A stretch of DNA of 63,166 nucleotides from Paenibacillus alba (GTDB lineage: Bacteria > Bacillota > Bacilli > Paenibacillales > NBRC-103111). The notes under the pieces are model-generated. The model was not told the origin of the DNA. It did no database searches and saw only the letters and a list, made by a program, of their open reading frames with translations. The stretch spans positions 1-63,166 of the forward strand of contig NZ_JABMKZ010000043.1 in NCBI RefSeq assembly GCF_013204855.1. The letters are read 5' to 3'. Positions 25,606 to 34,167 of the stretch are shown one piece after another (within the stretch, counting starts at the first letter, position 1; each line of letters begins with the position of its first letter). A program made the translations under genes and the position numbers.

Positions 25606-26637
25606 TTATAGCACTTGTTCGATAAAAAGAGTCGTGTGTTTGGCCAGATCAATCTCTTTAATATCCAGCTCCCGATCCGTAGCATCCTGTTTGACAATAC
25701 GAACGATGGGGCGACTTGGCAGCCCTCGATGCTGTCCCACAACGACACCAGTCTCCCGACTGGAGAGGCGAACGGAAGCCCCCGTTGGATAAATAGAAAC
25801 GATTTTCAGAAATTGAATCACCACATCGCGGTCCAGCTTGGTTTCAGCTAGCGCCATCATATGCTCGCAAGCCTCGTAAGGCAGCATACGCCGACCTAGG
25901 GAGGTATCGAAGAGCAAATTATCATACATGTTGGCGACAGCTGTAATTTTGGCATAGACATGGATATCTTCGCTCAAAAGTCCCCTCGGATAGCCAGAGC
26001 CATCTACGGCTTCATGGTGCTGAAAAGCCACATGAGCAATCAGCAAGCTGAATTCCCGTTTGTTTTTCAAAAGCTCAAAGCCTCTCCACGTATGATGTCT
26101 CTTGATATCCAGCGATTCATCGTCATACAGAAGTTCGACTTTGCCTACATCATGAAGAAGCGCGCCAACGGCAAGCTCTTTTAACTGCGTCTCATTGAAG
26201 CCCATATTAATGCCGATCAACACAGCCATCATACAAACGTTCGTGGCATGGACATACATCTCATTATCCTTCGTACGAATATCGGTCAATTGAATAAGGA
26301 CATCCCGGTTCTTCATCACTTCATCGAGCAAAGTATTGATCGAAATGCTCATGGAACGGGAGTTAAACTCCTTGCCTGATTGAATCGCTGCGAAGGTTTG
26401 TCCCATTTGCTGCATCACAATCCGTTTCGTTTCTTCCGAAAGAATCTCCGGGATTTCCACATCCTCCAGGCTCTCGTCTTTAATATAAATCATCGTAACC
26501 CCGATGCGGTTGAGCGTATTGATCATGAATACCGTTAATTGCACGCCTTCAGATAGCAAAATAGATCCGTTGCTGGCAAATATCGTTCGACCTAAATATT
26601 GCCCCGACTCAACGGAATCCAAATGGACATATTTCAT
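25606..26637 (-). CDS. HD-GYP domain protein
   Basis: 343 aa from the ATG at 26637 with GGAG 8 nt upstream; a GTG three codons earlier overlaps that site. An N-terminal ~110-residue domain (LGRTIFASNGSILLSEGVQLT) is typical of Bacillota HD-GYP proteins. The catalytic domain (~125-270) has ALLHDVGKVELLYD, then HTWRGFELL, HVAFQHHEAVDGSGYPRG (the GYP signature) and ANMYDNLL. HD-GYP enzymes hydrolyse cyclic-di-GMP. All expected metal-site residues appear present, so activity is plausible. Confidence 0.9.
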   Translation of the reverse strand: MKYVHLDSVESGQYLGRTIFASNGSILLSEGVQLTVFMINTLNRIGVTMIYIKDESLEDVEIPEILSEETKRIVMQQMGQTFAAIQSGKEFNSRSMSISINTLLDEVMKNRDVLIQLTDIRTKDNEMYVHATNVCMMAVLIGINMGFNETQLKELAVGALLHDVGKVELLYDDESLDIKRHHTWRGFELLKNKREFSLLIAHVAFQHHEAVDGSGYPRGLLSEDIHVYAKITAVANMYDNLLFDTSLGRRMLPYEACEHMMALAETKLDRDVVIQFLKIVSIYPTGASVRLSSRETGVVVGQHRGLPSRPIVRIVKQDATDRELDIKEIDLAKHTTLFIEQVL

Positions 26638-26656
26638 AGGATACACTCCATTTTAT

Positions 26657-27202
26657 TCAGATTGTTGTTGCGGTAAGAGGCCGTTCCAGGTCTAGCAAAC
26701 GTATTTTGATATCCAGCCCGCCGCCATAGCCAACGAGCTCTCCGCTAGCGCCAATAATACGATGGCACGGGATAATAACCGGAATCGGATTTTTATTATT
26801 TGCTCCGCCAACCGCTCTAACTGCTTTCGGGGAGCCAATGGCTTCTGCTATATGTTTATAAGAAGCTGTTTCGCCGAATGGAATAGCTAACAATGCCGTC
26901 CAAACGCGTTTCTGAAAATCAGTTCCCTGTAAATCGAATTCACCGTCAAAAGACGTTCGGTCTCCGCGGAAATATTGCTCCAGCTGCTCGGTAATCAATG
27001 CCAGATGCGCCGTATCCTCTTGCCATTCATGCCTGCCAAACCAGCGATCCGCCCATTCCTGCAATCGCTCTTGATGATGTTCAAAAGTTCCAAATGCAAG
27101 ATTGCACAGTCCCTGTGATGTTGCAGCAAGGACGAGTGGGCCTATCGGTGAAGCGACTTCTGTATAGCGAAGAATGGTTCCTGCTTGTTGCATACGTGTC
27201 AT
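26657..27202 (-). CDS. ogt: Methylated-DNA--protein-cysteine methyltransferase
   Basis: 181 aa suicide DNA-repair protein that takes alkyl groups from O6-alkylguanine onto a cysteine. The acceptor is in PVIIPCHRIIGASGELVGYGGG. Also visible are TDFQKRVWTALLAIPFGETASY (recognition helix region) and GSPKAVRAVGGANNKNPIP (Arg finger). Length is typical of Ogt rather than the Ada fusion. Sits 15 nt downstream of queG on the same strand, so co-transcribed. Confidence 0.95.
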   Translation of the reverse strand: MTRMQQAGTILRYTEVASPIGPLVLAATSQGLCNLAFGTFEHHQERLQEWADRWFGRHEWQEDTAHLALITEQLEQYFRGDRTSFDGEFDLQGTDFQKRVWTALLAIPFGETASYKHIAEAIGSPKAVRAVGGANNKNPIPVIIPCHRIIGASGELVGYGGGLDIKIRLLDLERPLTATTI

Positions 27203-27217
27203 GTGTATGGTTCCTCC

Positions 27218-28399
27218 TCACCTTGAAGCTGATTGGCTTACAGCAGTGATGGCTTTCTCAATATCTTGCCTGACAGCAGGCTCCTGTTCCTTGGCTTGGG
27301 CATTATTCAGCGCCGACGACGCTTCTTCCCCGCCAATTCTGCCCAGCGCCCATGCACAGGTCGCACGGATTTCCGGCCGTGGATCAGCTTGCAGAAGCTC
27401 GCTCAGAATCGGCACGGCTGACTGGTCCCTAAAGTTGCCCAGAGCGATAATCGCATTGCGCTGAATCGGCTTCTTGCCTCTCCACGAAGCGGCGATACGT
27501 CCATATTGTTCCTTGAACTCCTTGTTTGTCATGGTGAGCAAAGGGATCAGCAGCGGCTTGACCTTCTCAGGGTCAGGCTGCAGCTCAGGCTGGTGCGTCC
27601 AGTTCATGCCCTTGTTCTTCGGGCAAACGATTTGACATGTATCACAGCCGTAGATGCGATTGCCGATCTTGCGTTTGTCTTCATCATCGATATAGCCCTT
27701 AGTCTGCGTAATGAAAGAAATGCAGCGGCTTGAATTGAGCTGCCCTGGACCGACTAGAGCCCCAGTCGGACAGGCATCTATGCAAATCGTGCAGTCCCCG
27801 CACTGATCCATAATAGATGTATCGGGTGTAAACGGAATATTTGTAATCATATCGCCCAAATACACCCACGAGCCCCACTCCGGTGTGATGACAGCGCAGT
27901 TTTTGCCGCTCCAGCCGATCCCCGCACGCTCGGCCACGGCCCGGTCGACCAGGACACCGGTGTCGACCATGCTCATCAGTCGCGCATCCGGCACGCGCTC
28001 CGCGATGAAAGCCTCCAGCTTCGCGAGCCGATCGCGCAGCACGTCATGGTAGTCGCTCCCCCACGAGGAGCGCGAGATGATGCCTCGATACGCCCCAGGC
28101 TCGGATCGGGGAGGGTTCGGCAGTTTCGACGGGTACGCCACAGCGATCGAAATGATCGACTTCGGCGCGTCGAAACTCAGCTCGGGGTTGACCCGCTTCT
28201 CGATATCCGGCTCCTCGAAGCCGGATTCGAACCCCTTCTCCCGATGACGGAGAAGGATGTCTTTCAGTTCAGTGAACGGCTCCGCCGAAGCGAAGCCGAT
28301 TTTATCAATGCCAAGAGACGACGCGGCATCCACGATCTCTTGCTGCAGCTTGCTGAAATTCGCAGGCGTTCCTGTTGCGATGGAAGTGGAAACCGCCAT
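27218..28399 (-). CDS. queG: Epoxyqueuosine reductase
   Basis: 393 aa from the ATG at 28399 (GAGGTG upstream). Last step of tRNA queuosine synthesis: reduces epoxyqueuosine with cobalamin and two [4Fe-4S] clusters. Cluster ligands: CGDCTICIDACPTGAL and CISFI, with the second set in GCDTCQIVCPKNKG. Additional markers: DTGVLVDRAVAERAGIGWSGKN and a C-terminal HEAT-like repeat region (~320-390). No other que genes are in the window. Upstream is lepB on the same strand, 33 nt away. Confidence 0.93.
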   Translation of the reverse strand: MAVSTSIATGTPANFSKLQQEIVDAASSLGIDKIGFASAEPFTELKDILLRHREKGFESGFEEPDIEKRVNPELSFDAPKSIISIAVAYPSKLPNPPRSEPGAYRGIISRSSWGSDYHDVLRDRLAKLEAFIAERVPDARLMSMVDTGVLVDRAVAERAGIGWSGKNCAVITPEWGSWVYLGDMITNIPFTPDTSIMDQCGDCTICIDACPTGALVGPGQLNSSRCISFITQTKGYIDDEDKRKIGNRIYGCDTCQIVCPKNKGMNWTHQPELQPDPEKVKPLLIPLLTMTNKEFKEQYGRIAASWRGKKPIQRNAIIALGNFRDQSAVPILSELLQADPRPEIRATCAWALGRIGGEEASSALNNAQAKEQEPAVRQDIEKAITAVSQSASR

Positions 28400-28432
28400 C
28401 CGTCTCACCTCTTTTCATTCGTGTCAGTTGAT

Positions 28433-29032
28433 TTAAAGTCCATCGGCCACCGTGAGTGGCCACACAATGCATTCCGCCCGGCCTTGGATCAAGCTGGTCG
28501 GAACAGCCCCGAACCTGCGGCTGTCTGCGCTTGCTGCCGCATGGCGGTTGTCGCCCATGACGAAGACGTTCCCTTGCCCAACCTCCGTTGGGCCGAAGTC
28601 GCCGTCTTGAATGGGCGTGTCTGTGTACGGCTCTTCGATTTTAACGCCGTTGATGTACAGAAAGCCCGCTCGGCCCTGCACCTCGTCGCCGCTTACCGCG
28701 ACCACCCTTTTCACGAGGAAAAGGTGCTGCGCCAACGTAAAATCCTCCGACTCCTTGATGATCACAATTTCGCCCCGCTTCGGCGCTTTGAAATAAGTAA
28801 TCGCCTTGTTCACAAACAACCACTCCCCCTCTTGCAAGGTGGGCTGCATCGAATTCCCCCGCACCGTCGAAAGGTTGAACCCGAACTGATGCACGAGAAT
28901 AACGACAAGAAGAGCTACAAGAATGGATTTCGTCCAATCCCAGAGCTCATGTGTGAAGCTTTTCGACTCTGCCTCCTGTCTATACTTGGCAGTCGCTTTA
29001 TTCGTTTCATTGCGGCTTACAAAGAAGCTCAT
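28433..29032 (-). CDS. lepB: Signal peptidase I
   Basis: 199 aa type I signal peptidase anchored by one N-terminal membrane segment (~35-52, TKSILVALLVVILVHQFGF) with the catalytic domain outside. Nucleophile Ser in RGNSMQPTL (~62) and general-base Lys in LVKRVVAVSGD (~110), then the MGDNRHAAASADSRRFGAV box. Length is typical of Gram-positive Sip proteins. ATG abuts the stop of the preceding NtdP-like gene, pointing to translational coupling. Confidence 0.94.
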   Translation of the reverse strand: MSFFVSRNETNKATAKYRQEAESKSFTHELWDWTKSILVALLVVILVHQFGFNLSTVRGNSMQPTLQEGEWLFVNKAITYFKAPKRGEIVIIKESEDFTLAQHLFLVKRVVAVSGDEVQGRAGFLYINGVKIEEPYTDTPIQDGDFGPTEVGQGNVFVMGDNRHAAASADSRRFGAVPTSLIQGRAECIVWPLTVADGL

Positions 29033-29587
29033 TCATGCTCCTCCGTTCTTATGCTTTTCCCACTGTTCATAATAATGCAGAACCATCTCATCCTGAAAAG
29101 GGGGCTTGTCCCCATTCACCAGTTCCAAAACAGCCGCCAGTCCTTCTTGCACTTTTCTTTCGACAAGCGGTGAATAGTGATAATTCAGCTTATGGCGTTC
29201 ATATTCATCTTGATCCACAATATGCACTGTACGATCCGGCATACGTATAACATCAAGGTCATAGTCGATATAAGTCAGAACTTGCTGGGCGACATACATC
29301 GGTGAGGCCACGTTACAATAATATCGAACCCCAGCTTCTTCTATAAGAGCTACAATATTAAACCACATTTTGGGAATGAAGAAAGAAACGCCTGGAATGC
29401 GGCTAACCCATTCTTTCCCGTCTGCTTCCTGAATTTTCGTTTGGCTGTTGATAAAAACCATCATATTTTGCTGTTGATGGTCCGTGTGCAGGATATGCTG
29501 CGGAACCCGCCAATTCGTCAGCCACATCCGATGAAGATGTCCATCGTGTTTGAAGCTTTTTATCACATACGGCGCGAAATTCTCCAT
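29033..29587 (-). CDS. ntdP: DUF402/NtdP-like nucleotidase
   Basis: 184 aa. Matches the YgaC/NtdP group of DUF402 proteins, described as metal-dependent nucleoside di/triphosphatases: the N-terminal KSFKHDGHLHRMWLTNWRV, VSRIPGVSFF, then GVRYYCNVASPMY and DYDLDVIRMPDRTVHIVDQDEYERH, where the acidic residues form the metal site. Directly upstream of lepB with stop and start touching. The biochemical label comes from family resemblance only. Confidence 0.85.
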   Translation of the reverse strand: MENFAPYVIKSFKHDGHLHRMWLTNWRVPQHILHTDHQQQNMMVFINSQTKIQEADGKEWVSRIPGVSFFIPKMWFNIVALIEEAGVRYYCNVASPMYVAQQVLTYIDYDLDVIRMPDRTVHIVDQDEYERHKLNYHYSPLVERKVQEGLAAVLELVNGDKPPFQDEMVLHYYEQWEKHKNGGA

Positions 29588-29728
29588 GTCTCAAAGCTCC
29601 TCTATTGATAGCTGCCGATAAGTTCCCTACTATATAGAAAAGCATATCTGACCCCCAAATGCAATGGCGGCACCGATATGCTTCCCTCGACCCAGTCTAT
29701 TCAATTCCAAGAGCATCCGAACAATCCG

Positions 29729-30160
29729 TTACACGCTGACTTTCTTTACAATACTCAGGCGATGCGCAGCCCGGGAAAAATCAGAAGTATTGTAGCCCGC
29801 TGACTCGTAGACAGGCAGTACCATTTCATTATGCACGTCGACCGTCACCATAATTTTGTTCACGTTCCGATGGAGGAACCTTTGCTTCATTGCTTCGATC
29901 AAAGCCTTGCCAATACCCTTACGTTGATACTCTGTGGCAACTGCAATGCGATAATAGTAGCCATTGTTGTTATCGATGGTCCCGATAATCATGCCAACAA
30001 TTTGCGATTCTTCTTGCGCGATAAGAACAAGTTCTGTATCCCAAGAGAGCTGACGAGCAAATGCTTCCATCGTTTCTTCATAGCAGGTTTCCGACAAAAC
30101 GTCCTGCAAGAGTGTTGTCACCGAAGAAGTATCACCAAGTTGAAATGAACGAACATGCAT
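29729..30160 (-). CDS. GNAT family N-acetyltransferase
   Basis: 143 aa from the ATG at 30160, GGGAG eight nt upstream; a TTG five codons earlier lies on the ribosome site. GNAT fold with the acetyl-CoA loop YRIAVATEYQRKGIGKALIEAM (~75-95; Q/R-x-x-G-x-G/A type), preceded by VGMIIGTID and followed by VYESAGYN. Substrate unknown. Single gene. Confidence 0.88.
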   Translation of the reverse strand: MHVRSFQLGDTSSVTTLLQDVLSETCYEETMEAFARQLSWDTELVLIAQEESQIVGMIIGTIDNNNGYYYRIAVATEYQRKGIGKALIEAMKQRFLHRNVNKIMVTVDVHNEMVLPVYESAGYNTSDFSRAAHRLSIVKKVSV

Positions 30161-30297
30161 ACGGTTCTCTCCCAATTCCCTATTAATTTGTTAGGATTAA
30201 TTTTCTGGTAAAGTAGTAAATACGACAAAAATTTACGGAATCCTGCTGAAAATGTGTTAAAATTCACAAAAATCTTTGTTTTTTTCTATTTTTCTCT

Positions 30298-30325
30298 TGA
30301 AAGCGCTTAAATGCAAGCGTTTTCA
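30298..30325. promoter_or_regulatory. Two abutting cre-like sites
   Basis: TGAAAGCGCTTAAA (30298-30311) and, on the opposite strand, TGAAAACGCTTGCA (30312-30325) each fit the CcpA operator consensus with one deviation. They lie ~140 bp upstream of the GNAT gene. No + strand gene follows. The rest of 30161-30446 is AT-rich without other clear signals. Confidence 0.45.
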
Positions 30326-30519
30326 ACAATTTTCACGTTAATTATTAGTTTTCGCCGCCCCTTGACGCTATGCAGTTCGCTCGATCACGCAGCATTTTCG
30401 ACAAGTGAGCCACCTTTACCCCTAAAGCTGCTAAGAGATCAACAATTTGACCTGGTCAGCGACTAGGTTGTTTTGGTTTTATGACGAGACTGCCTTGTCA
30501 GTGGGGGTGGGGGTGATCG

Positions 30520-30715
30520 TGATGGGTGATGATGATAAAGATGGTGATCGTGATCGTGATGGTGTTGGTGTTGGTATTGGTATTGGTATTGGTATTGGTG
30601 TTGATGTTGATGTTGGTGTTGGTGTTGGTGTTGGTGTTGGTGTTGGTGTTGGTGTTGGTGTTGGTGTTGGTGTTGGTGTTGGTGTTGGTGTTGGTGATAC
30701 TGATGGTGATGGGTT
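30520..30715 (+). repeat. GGTGTT hexanucleotide microsatellite
   Basis: Roughly 25 head-to-tail copies of GGTGTT with a GGTATT sub-block and GATGTT variants, inside a purine-skewed stretch. The reading frame across it (30447-30722) would encode only Gly-Val/Ile runs after an unconvincing start, so it is not annotated as a gene. Confidence 0.92.
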
Positions 30716-30783
30716 ATCGTGATGGATACAAGGTGCGGGACTGCTCCAAAGTTCGCAATCATATCGGCAATGTCCAAACCACA

Positions 30784-31015
30784 TCGATTTCGAAAAACCT
30801 GCGAAAATGCAGGCATTTTCGATCAAATCGTGCGAAAACGTCAGAAAGCCTGCGATTATGCAGGCTTTTTAAGCTTTTTCATCCTAGAATGGCAAAAAGG
30901 TCTATAAAGGATGCATAATTGCAGGCTTTTCGCCATTTTGCTTATGGCCTAGTCGAAAAGGATGCATTTTCGCAGGAATTTTGCCCAATATACCGACCTA
31001 AGGCAAACTGCCAGC
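30784..31015 (+). repeat. CCTGC/GCAGG hairpin repeat, copy C
   Basis: About 230 bp, same orientation and module order as copy B (18217-18440): CCTGCGAAAATGCAGG, CCTGCGATTATGCAGG, GATGCATAATTGCAGG, GATGCATTTTCGCAGG. Shared linkers include TTTTCGATCAAATCGTG and the trailing GGCAA-CTGCCAG segment. The two copies are 12 kb apart. Confidence 0.85.
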
Positions 31016-31177
31016 TTGAACAACTCTCAAGCCTACTGCCCTCAGCGGCCAACCTATGCCCGTTGCCTATCCCTCATTTGGAAAAGTAAAATTGACCCTA
31101 CTAAGGCTGCGATATACCGTGGTTGCGAGAATGCAGATGTACCGGGGTAGAGAATAACACGTTCATGGCAAAATGGC

Positions 31178-31550
31178 ATCAGCAAACTCAACAATTGGCG
31201 CTATGATGAGAGAATGGATTCATTGACTGTGCGGCTAGTAGAAAGCTGTCCTTTCGGGTTGGCCTCAAGTAGATTTAGCTACTTGCAGAACAGCCCTTCT
31301 TCCATCAGTAAACTCAACAATTGGCGCTATGATGAGAGAACGGATTCATTGACTGTGCGGCTAGTAGAAAACTGATCTTTCGGGTTGGCCTCAAGTAGAT
31401 TTAGCTACTTGAAGCACATCCCTTCTTCCATCAGCAAACTCGACAATTAGCGCTATGGAGAAAGGATTCATTAACTTGTGCAGCTAGTGGAAAGCTGACC
31501 TTCCGGCTATCCTCAAGTAGATTCAACTACCTGAGGAACAGCCCTTCTTC
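31178..31550. repeat. Three 126-bp tandem repeats
   Basis: Copies start at 31178, 31304 and 31430. The first two are 126 bp each and differ at only a few positions; the third is diverged and a few bases shorter. Each starts ATCAGYAAACTC and carries the hairpin CAAGTAG-N6-CTACTTG (altered in copy 3) before AACAGCCCTTCTTC. No open frame spans them. The following GC-rich stretch (31551-31703) has several small inverted repeats, such as CCTTCTC-N6-GAGAAGG, and may end the MFS transcript. Confidence 0.93.
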
Positions 31551-31703
31551 GACTTCTCAGTCAGTTTCCCCGCGGAACTCCGCCTAGTTTCCTCCCGAGA
31601 CTGCCTTCTTCGGCTGGCTCTGGCGGCTTTCAGCGCCTTCTCTCCACTGAGAAGGCCTTTCTAGCTTTCGCGGGGCGAGGCTCCCTCCCCTTTTCACCGC
31701 GCC

Positions 31704-32906
31704 CTACTCCGGCGATGCCGCAACAGCTGCCACTTTGGGGCCGCGGTATTTGAAAAAGAAGGCCACGCAGATTAACGCCAGGCCGTTGACGGCAAAAACA
31801 AGCGGGATGCCGATCCAGCCGCCCAAAAAGCCGCCGATAATCGGGCCACTCATAGTCCCAAGTTGCGTAGCGGATTGATTTAAGCTAAACGCTCTGCCGC
31901 GAAAGCTGGAATCGGTGAATTTCACAATGAGCGCGTTTAAAGCTGGATAGACCGCTGCAAAAAACAGCCCGTAGCTAAACCGCAAAATACCAAAAGCCAG
32001 CAAATGATGAGTACCGAGCTGCAGCAGATTGCCGATTCCGCCGCCTAGAAGGCCGATGAACAGTGTTTTGGAGTAGGTGATTTTTTGCCCGAGCTTGCCC
32101 CATCTTGGTGCTGCGATAACGGTTGCGATGCCTACTGCCGAGAAGATAATGCCTGAAGTTAGCGAAGCTGAGCCCTGACTGCCGCCCATCTGCAGCACAT
32201 AGATCGTCAGCAGCGGTTCGACAATCATAACGGAAGTCGCGACCAGCATCGTGACACCCAATATCATCATGAATGGACGATTATGCGCAGCTGACTTCAG
32301 ATCATCGATGACACCCGACCGCACAGCCGAGCGGTTGAAGTTGGTTTCCTTGGCGCCGAATAATCCGATAAAGGCGGCAACTAATACGACGCATCCAGAG
32401 ACTAAGAAGGATTCGCGATTGCCTACCCAGTGGCTGACGAAACCTCCGACCAACGGACCGATGACACTGCCCGCGGCGCTTGCCGTTGACATCACACCCA
32501 GCGCGTAGCCTACTTCTTTTTCTGGCGTATTCGTGGCAACTAATGCAATTGAAGCTGGCACAAACCCGGCAAGCAAGCCCTGAAGAATCCGAACACCAAG
32601 AAATAAGTAAGGATCATGAACGAAAAATGTCGCAAAATACAGAACGCTTAAGCTAAATCCCGAGCGAATCAACATCGGCTTACGCCCATACTTGTCCGCT
32701 AACGATCCCCAATAAGGGGCGATTAATGCACTGGCCAGAAAGGTGATGCCAAAGGTGATGCCCGACCAGGCCTCCAGCCCTTTATCAATACCTAACTCCG
32801 TATGCAGAAAAATGGGTAAAAAAGGAATCGAAATGGTATAAGCCATCCCACAAAAAAATACCCCGATCCATAACGTAATGAGATTTCGTTTCCAGGAAAA
32901 TTCCAT
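31704..32906 (-). CDS. MFS multidrug exporter (MdtG/NorA-like)
   Basis: 400 aa, 12 membrane segments, AGGAGG before the ATG. DHA1-type markers: motif A in GSLADKYGRKPMLIRSG (TM2-3 loop), RILQGLLAGFVPASIALVA (motif B with the TM4 Arg) and the antiporter motif C in GVMSTASAAGSVIGPLVGG (TM5). Motif C marks proton-driven drug antiporters. No adjacent regulator. Substrate unknown. Confidence 0.88.
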   Translation of the reverse strand: MEFSWKRNLITLWIGVFFCGMAYTISIPFLPIFLHTELGIDKGLEAWSGITFGITFLASALIAPYWGSLADKYGRKPMLIRSGFSLSVLYFATFFVHDPYLFLGVRILQGLLAGFVPASIALVATNTPEKEVGYALGVMSTASAAGSVIGPLVGGFVSHWVGNRESFLVSGCVVLVAAFIGLFGAKETNFNRSAVRSGVIDDLKSAAHNRPFMMILGVTMLVATSVMIVEPLLTIYVLQMGGSQGSASLTSGIIFSAVGIATVIAAPRWGKLGQKITYSKTLFIGLLGGGIGNLLQLGTHHLLAFGILRFSYGLFFAAVYPALNALIVKFTDSSFRGRAFSLNQSATQLGTMSGPIIGGFLGGWIGIPLVFAVNGLALICVAFFFKYRGPKVAAVAASPE

Positions 32907-33059
32907 ATTGTTTACCTCCTGATGAATGCTTCATGACTGGACTACCCTATGCGAAGTTCTCCCGACGACCACACTTGATAAGTTTATTTTATCATTTTTG
33001 TTGGAAGATTAAAAATTTAACATCACCAAGCTGCTTCTGAGCCCTTATCCCAGAAACAC

Positions 33060-33112
33060 AAAAGAGAGGTTCGCTGCGCGTACACGACTCATGTACTTGC
33101 AGCGAACCTCTC
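33060..33112 (-). terminator. Terminator of DUF2306-DJ-1 operon
   Basis: GAGAGGTTCGCTGC (33064-33077) and GCAGCGAACCTCTC (33099-33112) pair over 14 bp; an inner GTAC/GTAC stem extends it. The arm overlaps the DJ-1 stop codon. T-rich tail on the minus strand. Confidence 0.88.
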
Positions 33113-34148
33113 ATAGCTTATTACTCCCGACGAGTCGTTCACCCACTAACCGGGAGGCCGGCAGCACGCCAGCCTTGGCGACACCTGTCATGCTGTTGCC
33201 CTCGACCATCACCTCAAACTTCAAGTTCAAGCGCATCGGCTTCGTAACGCGCTGTGACCAAGTCAGCTGATTCCCTCTCCGGACGGGATCTTTGAACGCG
33301 GCAACCTCGCTGCCTTGCCGGGCTTCGCCATATATGTGACCATCGCGGGTCTGGATGTTGAGCATGACAGACATCTTACCCACGGGCGTGGAAATAGCTG
33401 CTTTCCACTCCCCATCAAACAGATTATCAGTTGGTGTATCCTTGCTTCCCTGATGTTGGTTATAGGACTCGTGCCCAACTGCACTATCAGCCGCAACTGG
33501 CGCTTGCTGCACCACCGGAAGCCCCTGATCGCGCCACACTGTTCCCCGTCGCTCGAACTCAAAAAGCGATTCCACCTTGAGCGCAATACGTGGGCCAAGC
33601 TCGCGCTCAACCAAGTAAATTGCGACATCAAGACCTGACGTCACTCCGCCGCCCGTCACCAAATTGCCGTCATCGACAATTCTTGCGGTGATCGGGATCG
33701 CCCCGGTCGCTCCCAGAACATCCATACCGAGATGATTCGTCACCGCATGTCGTCCTTCCAATAATCCGCCCATGGCTAGCAGCAGCGAGCCTCCGCAGAC
33801 CGTAGCCACTGTCAGATCCGATCGCTGCATGGCTTCTTTCATGAGTGGCGTCAGCTTGGTCTCCATCGCCCGCCTCAAAATGCTGGGCACCGTATGCTCT
33901 CCCTCGCCAGCAACCTCACCGGATGCGCCAGGCACCAGAATAAGTCCTGCCTTTTCTGGGTCAATTCTCCCACTGGCAGGAATCTGCAGCCCACCAATGC
34001 CGCTCGAGACAAGCCTGGCACCTTCCGCCGTTACGAGATCGACATCCAGATTTTCGTCTGTGTACATTTGGGCTGCACAAAATACTTCATAAGGGGCAAT
34101 CGCATCAAGCAAATCAAAGCCATCAAATAATACGATTTGTATATGCAT
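33111..34148 (-). CDS. DJ-1/PfpI protein with C-terminal beta-barrel domain
   Basis: 345 aa from the ATG at 34148, preceded by AAAGGAGAG; an upstream in-frame extension overlaps the previous gene. Residues ~1-195 are a DJ-1/PfpI (class I amidotransferase-like) domain: QIVLFDGFDLLDAIAPYEVF, GLILVPGASG, and the nucleophile Cys in VATVCGGSLLLA, then AVTNHLG and GGGVTSGLDVAIYL. A polar linker follows, then ~95 residues (FDGEWKAAISTPVGKMSV to MTGVAKAG) with the repeated beta-hairpin pattern of small lipocalin-like barrels. Fusion of the two is uncommon. Twenty nt downstream of the DUF2306 gene. Confidence 0.82.
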   Translation of the reverse strand: MHIQIVLFDGFDLLDAIAPYEVFCAAQMYTDENLDVDLVTAEGARLVSSGIGGLQIPASGRIDPEKAGLILVPGASGEVAGEGEHTVPSILRRAMETKLTPLMKEAMQRSDLTVATVCGGSLLLAMGGLLEGRHAVTNHLGMDVLGATGAIPITARIVDDGNLVTGGGVTSGLDVAIYLVERELGPRIALKVESLFEFERRGTVWRDQGLPVVQQAPVAADSAVGHESYNQHQGSKDTPTDNLFDGEWKAAISTPVGKMSVMLNIQTRDGHIYGEARQGSEVAAFKDPVRRGNQLTWSQRVTKPMRLNLKFEVMVEGNSMTGVAKAGVLPASRLVGERLVGSNKL

Positions 34149-34167
34149 AGAAACTCTCCTTTCCTGT

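Noticed and set aside
28046..29173. 375-codon + strand frame opposite queG and lepB
   Set aside because: Arg-rich antisense shadow of two well-supported genes with no own start signals.
30447..30722. 91-codon frame across the GGTGTT tract
   Set aside because: Encodes only Gly-Val/Ile runs over the microsatellite; weak start and no conserved features.
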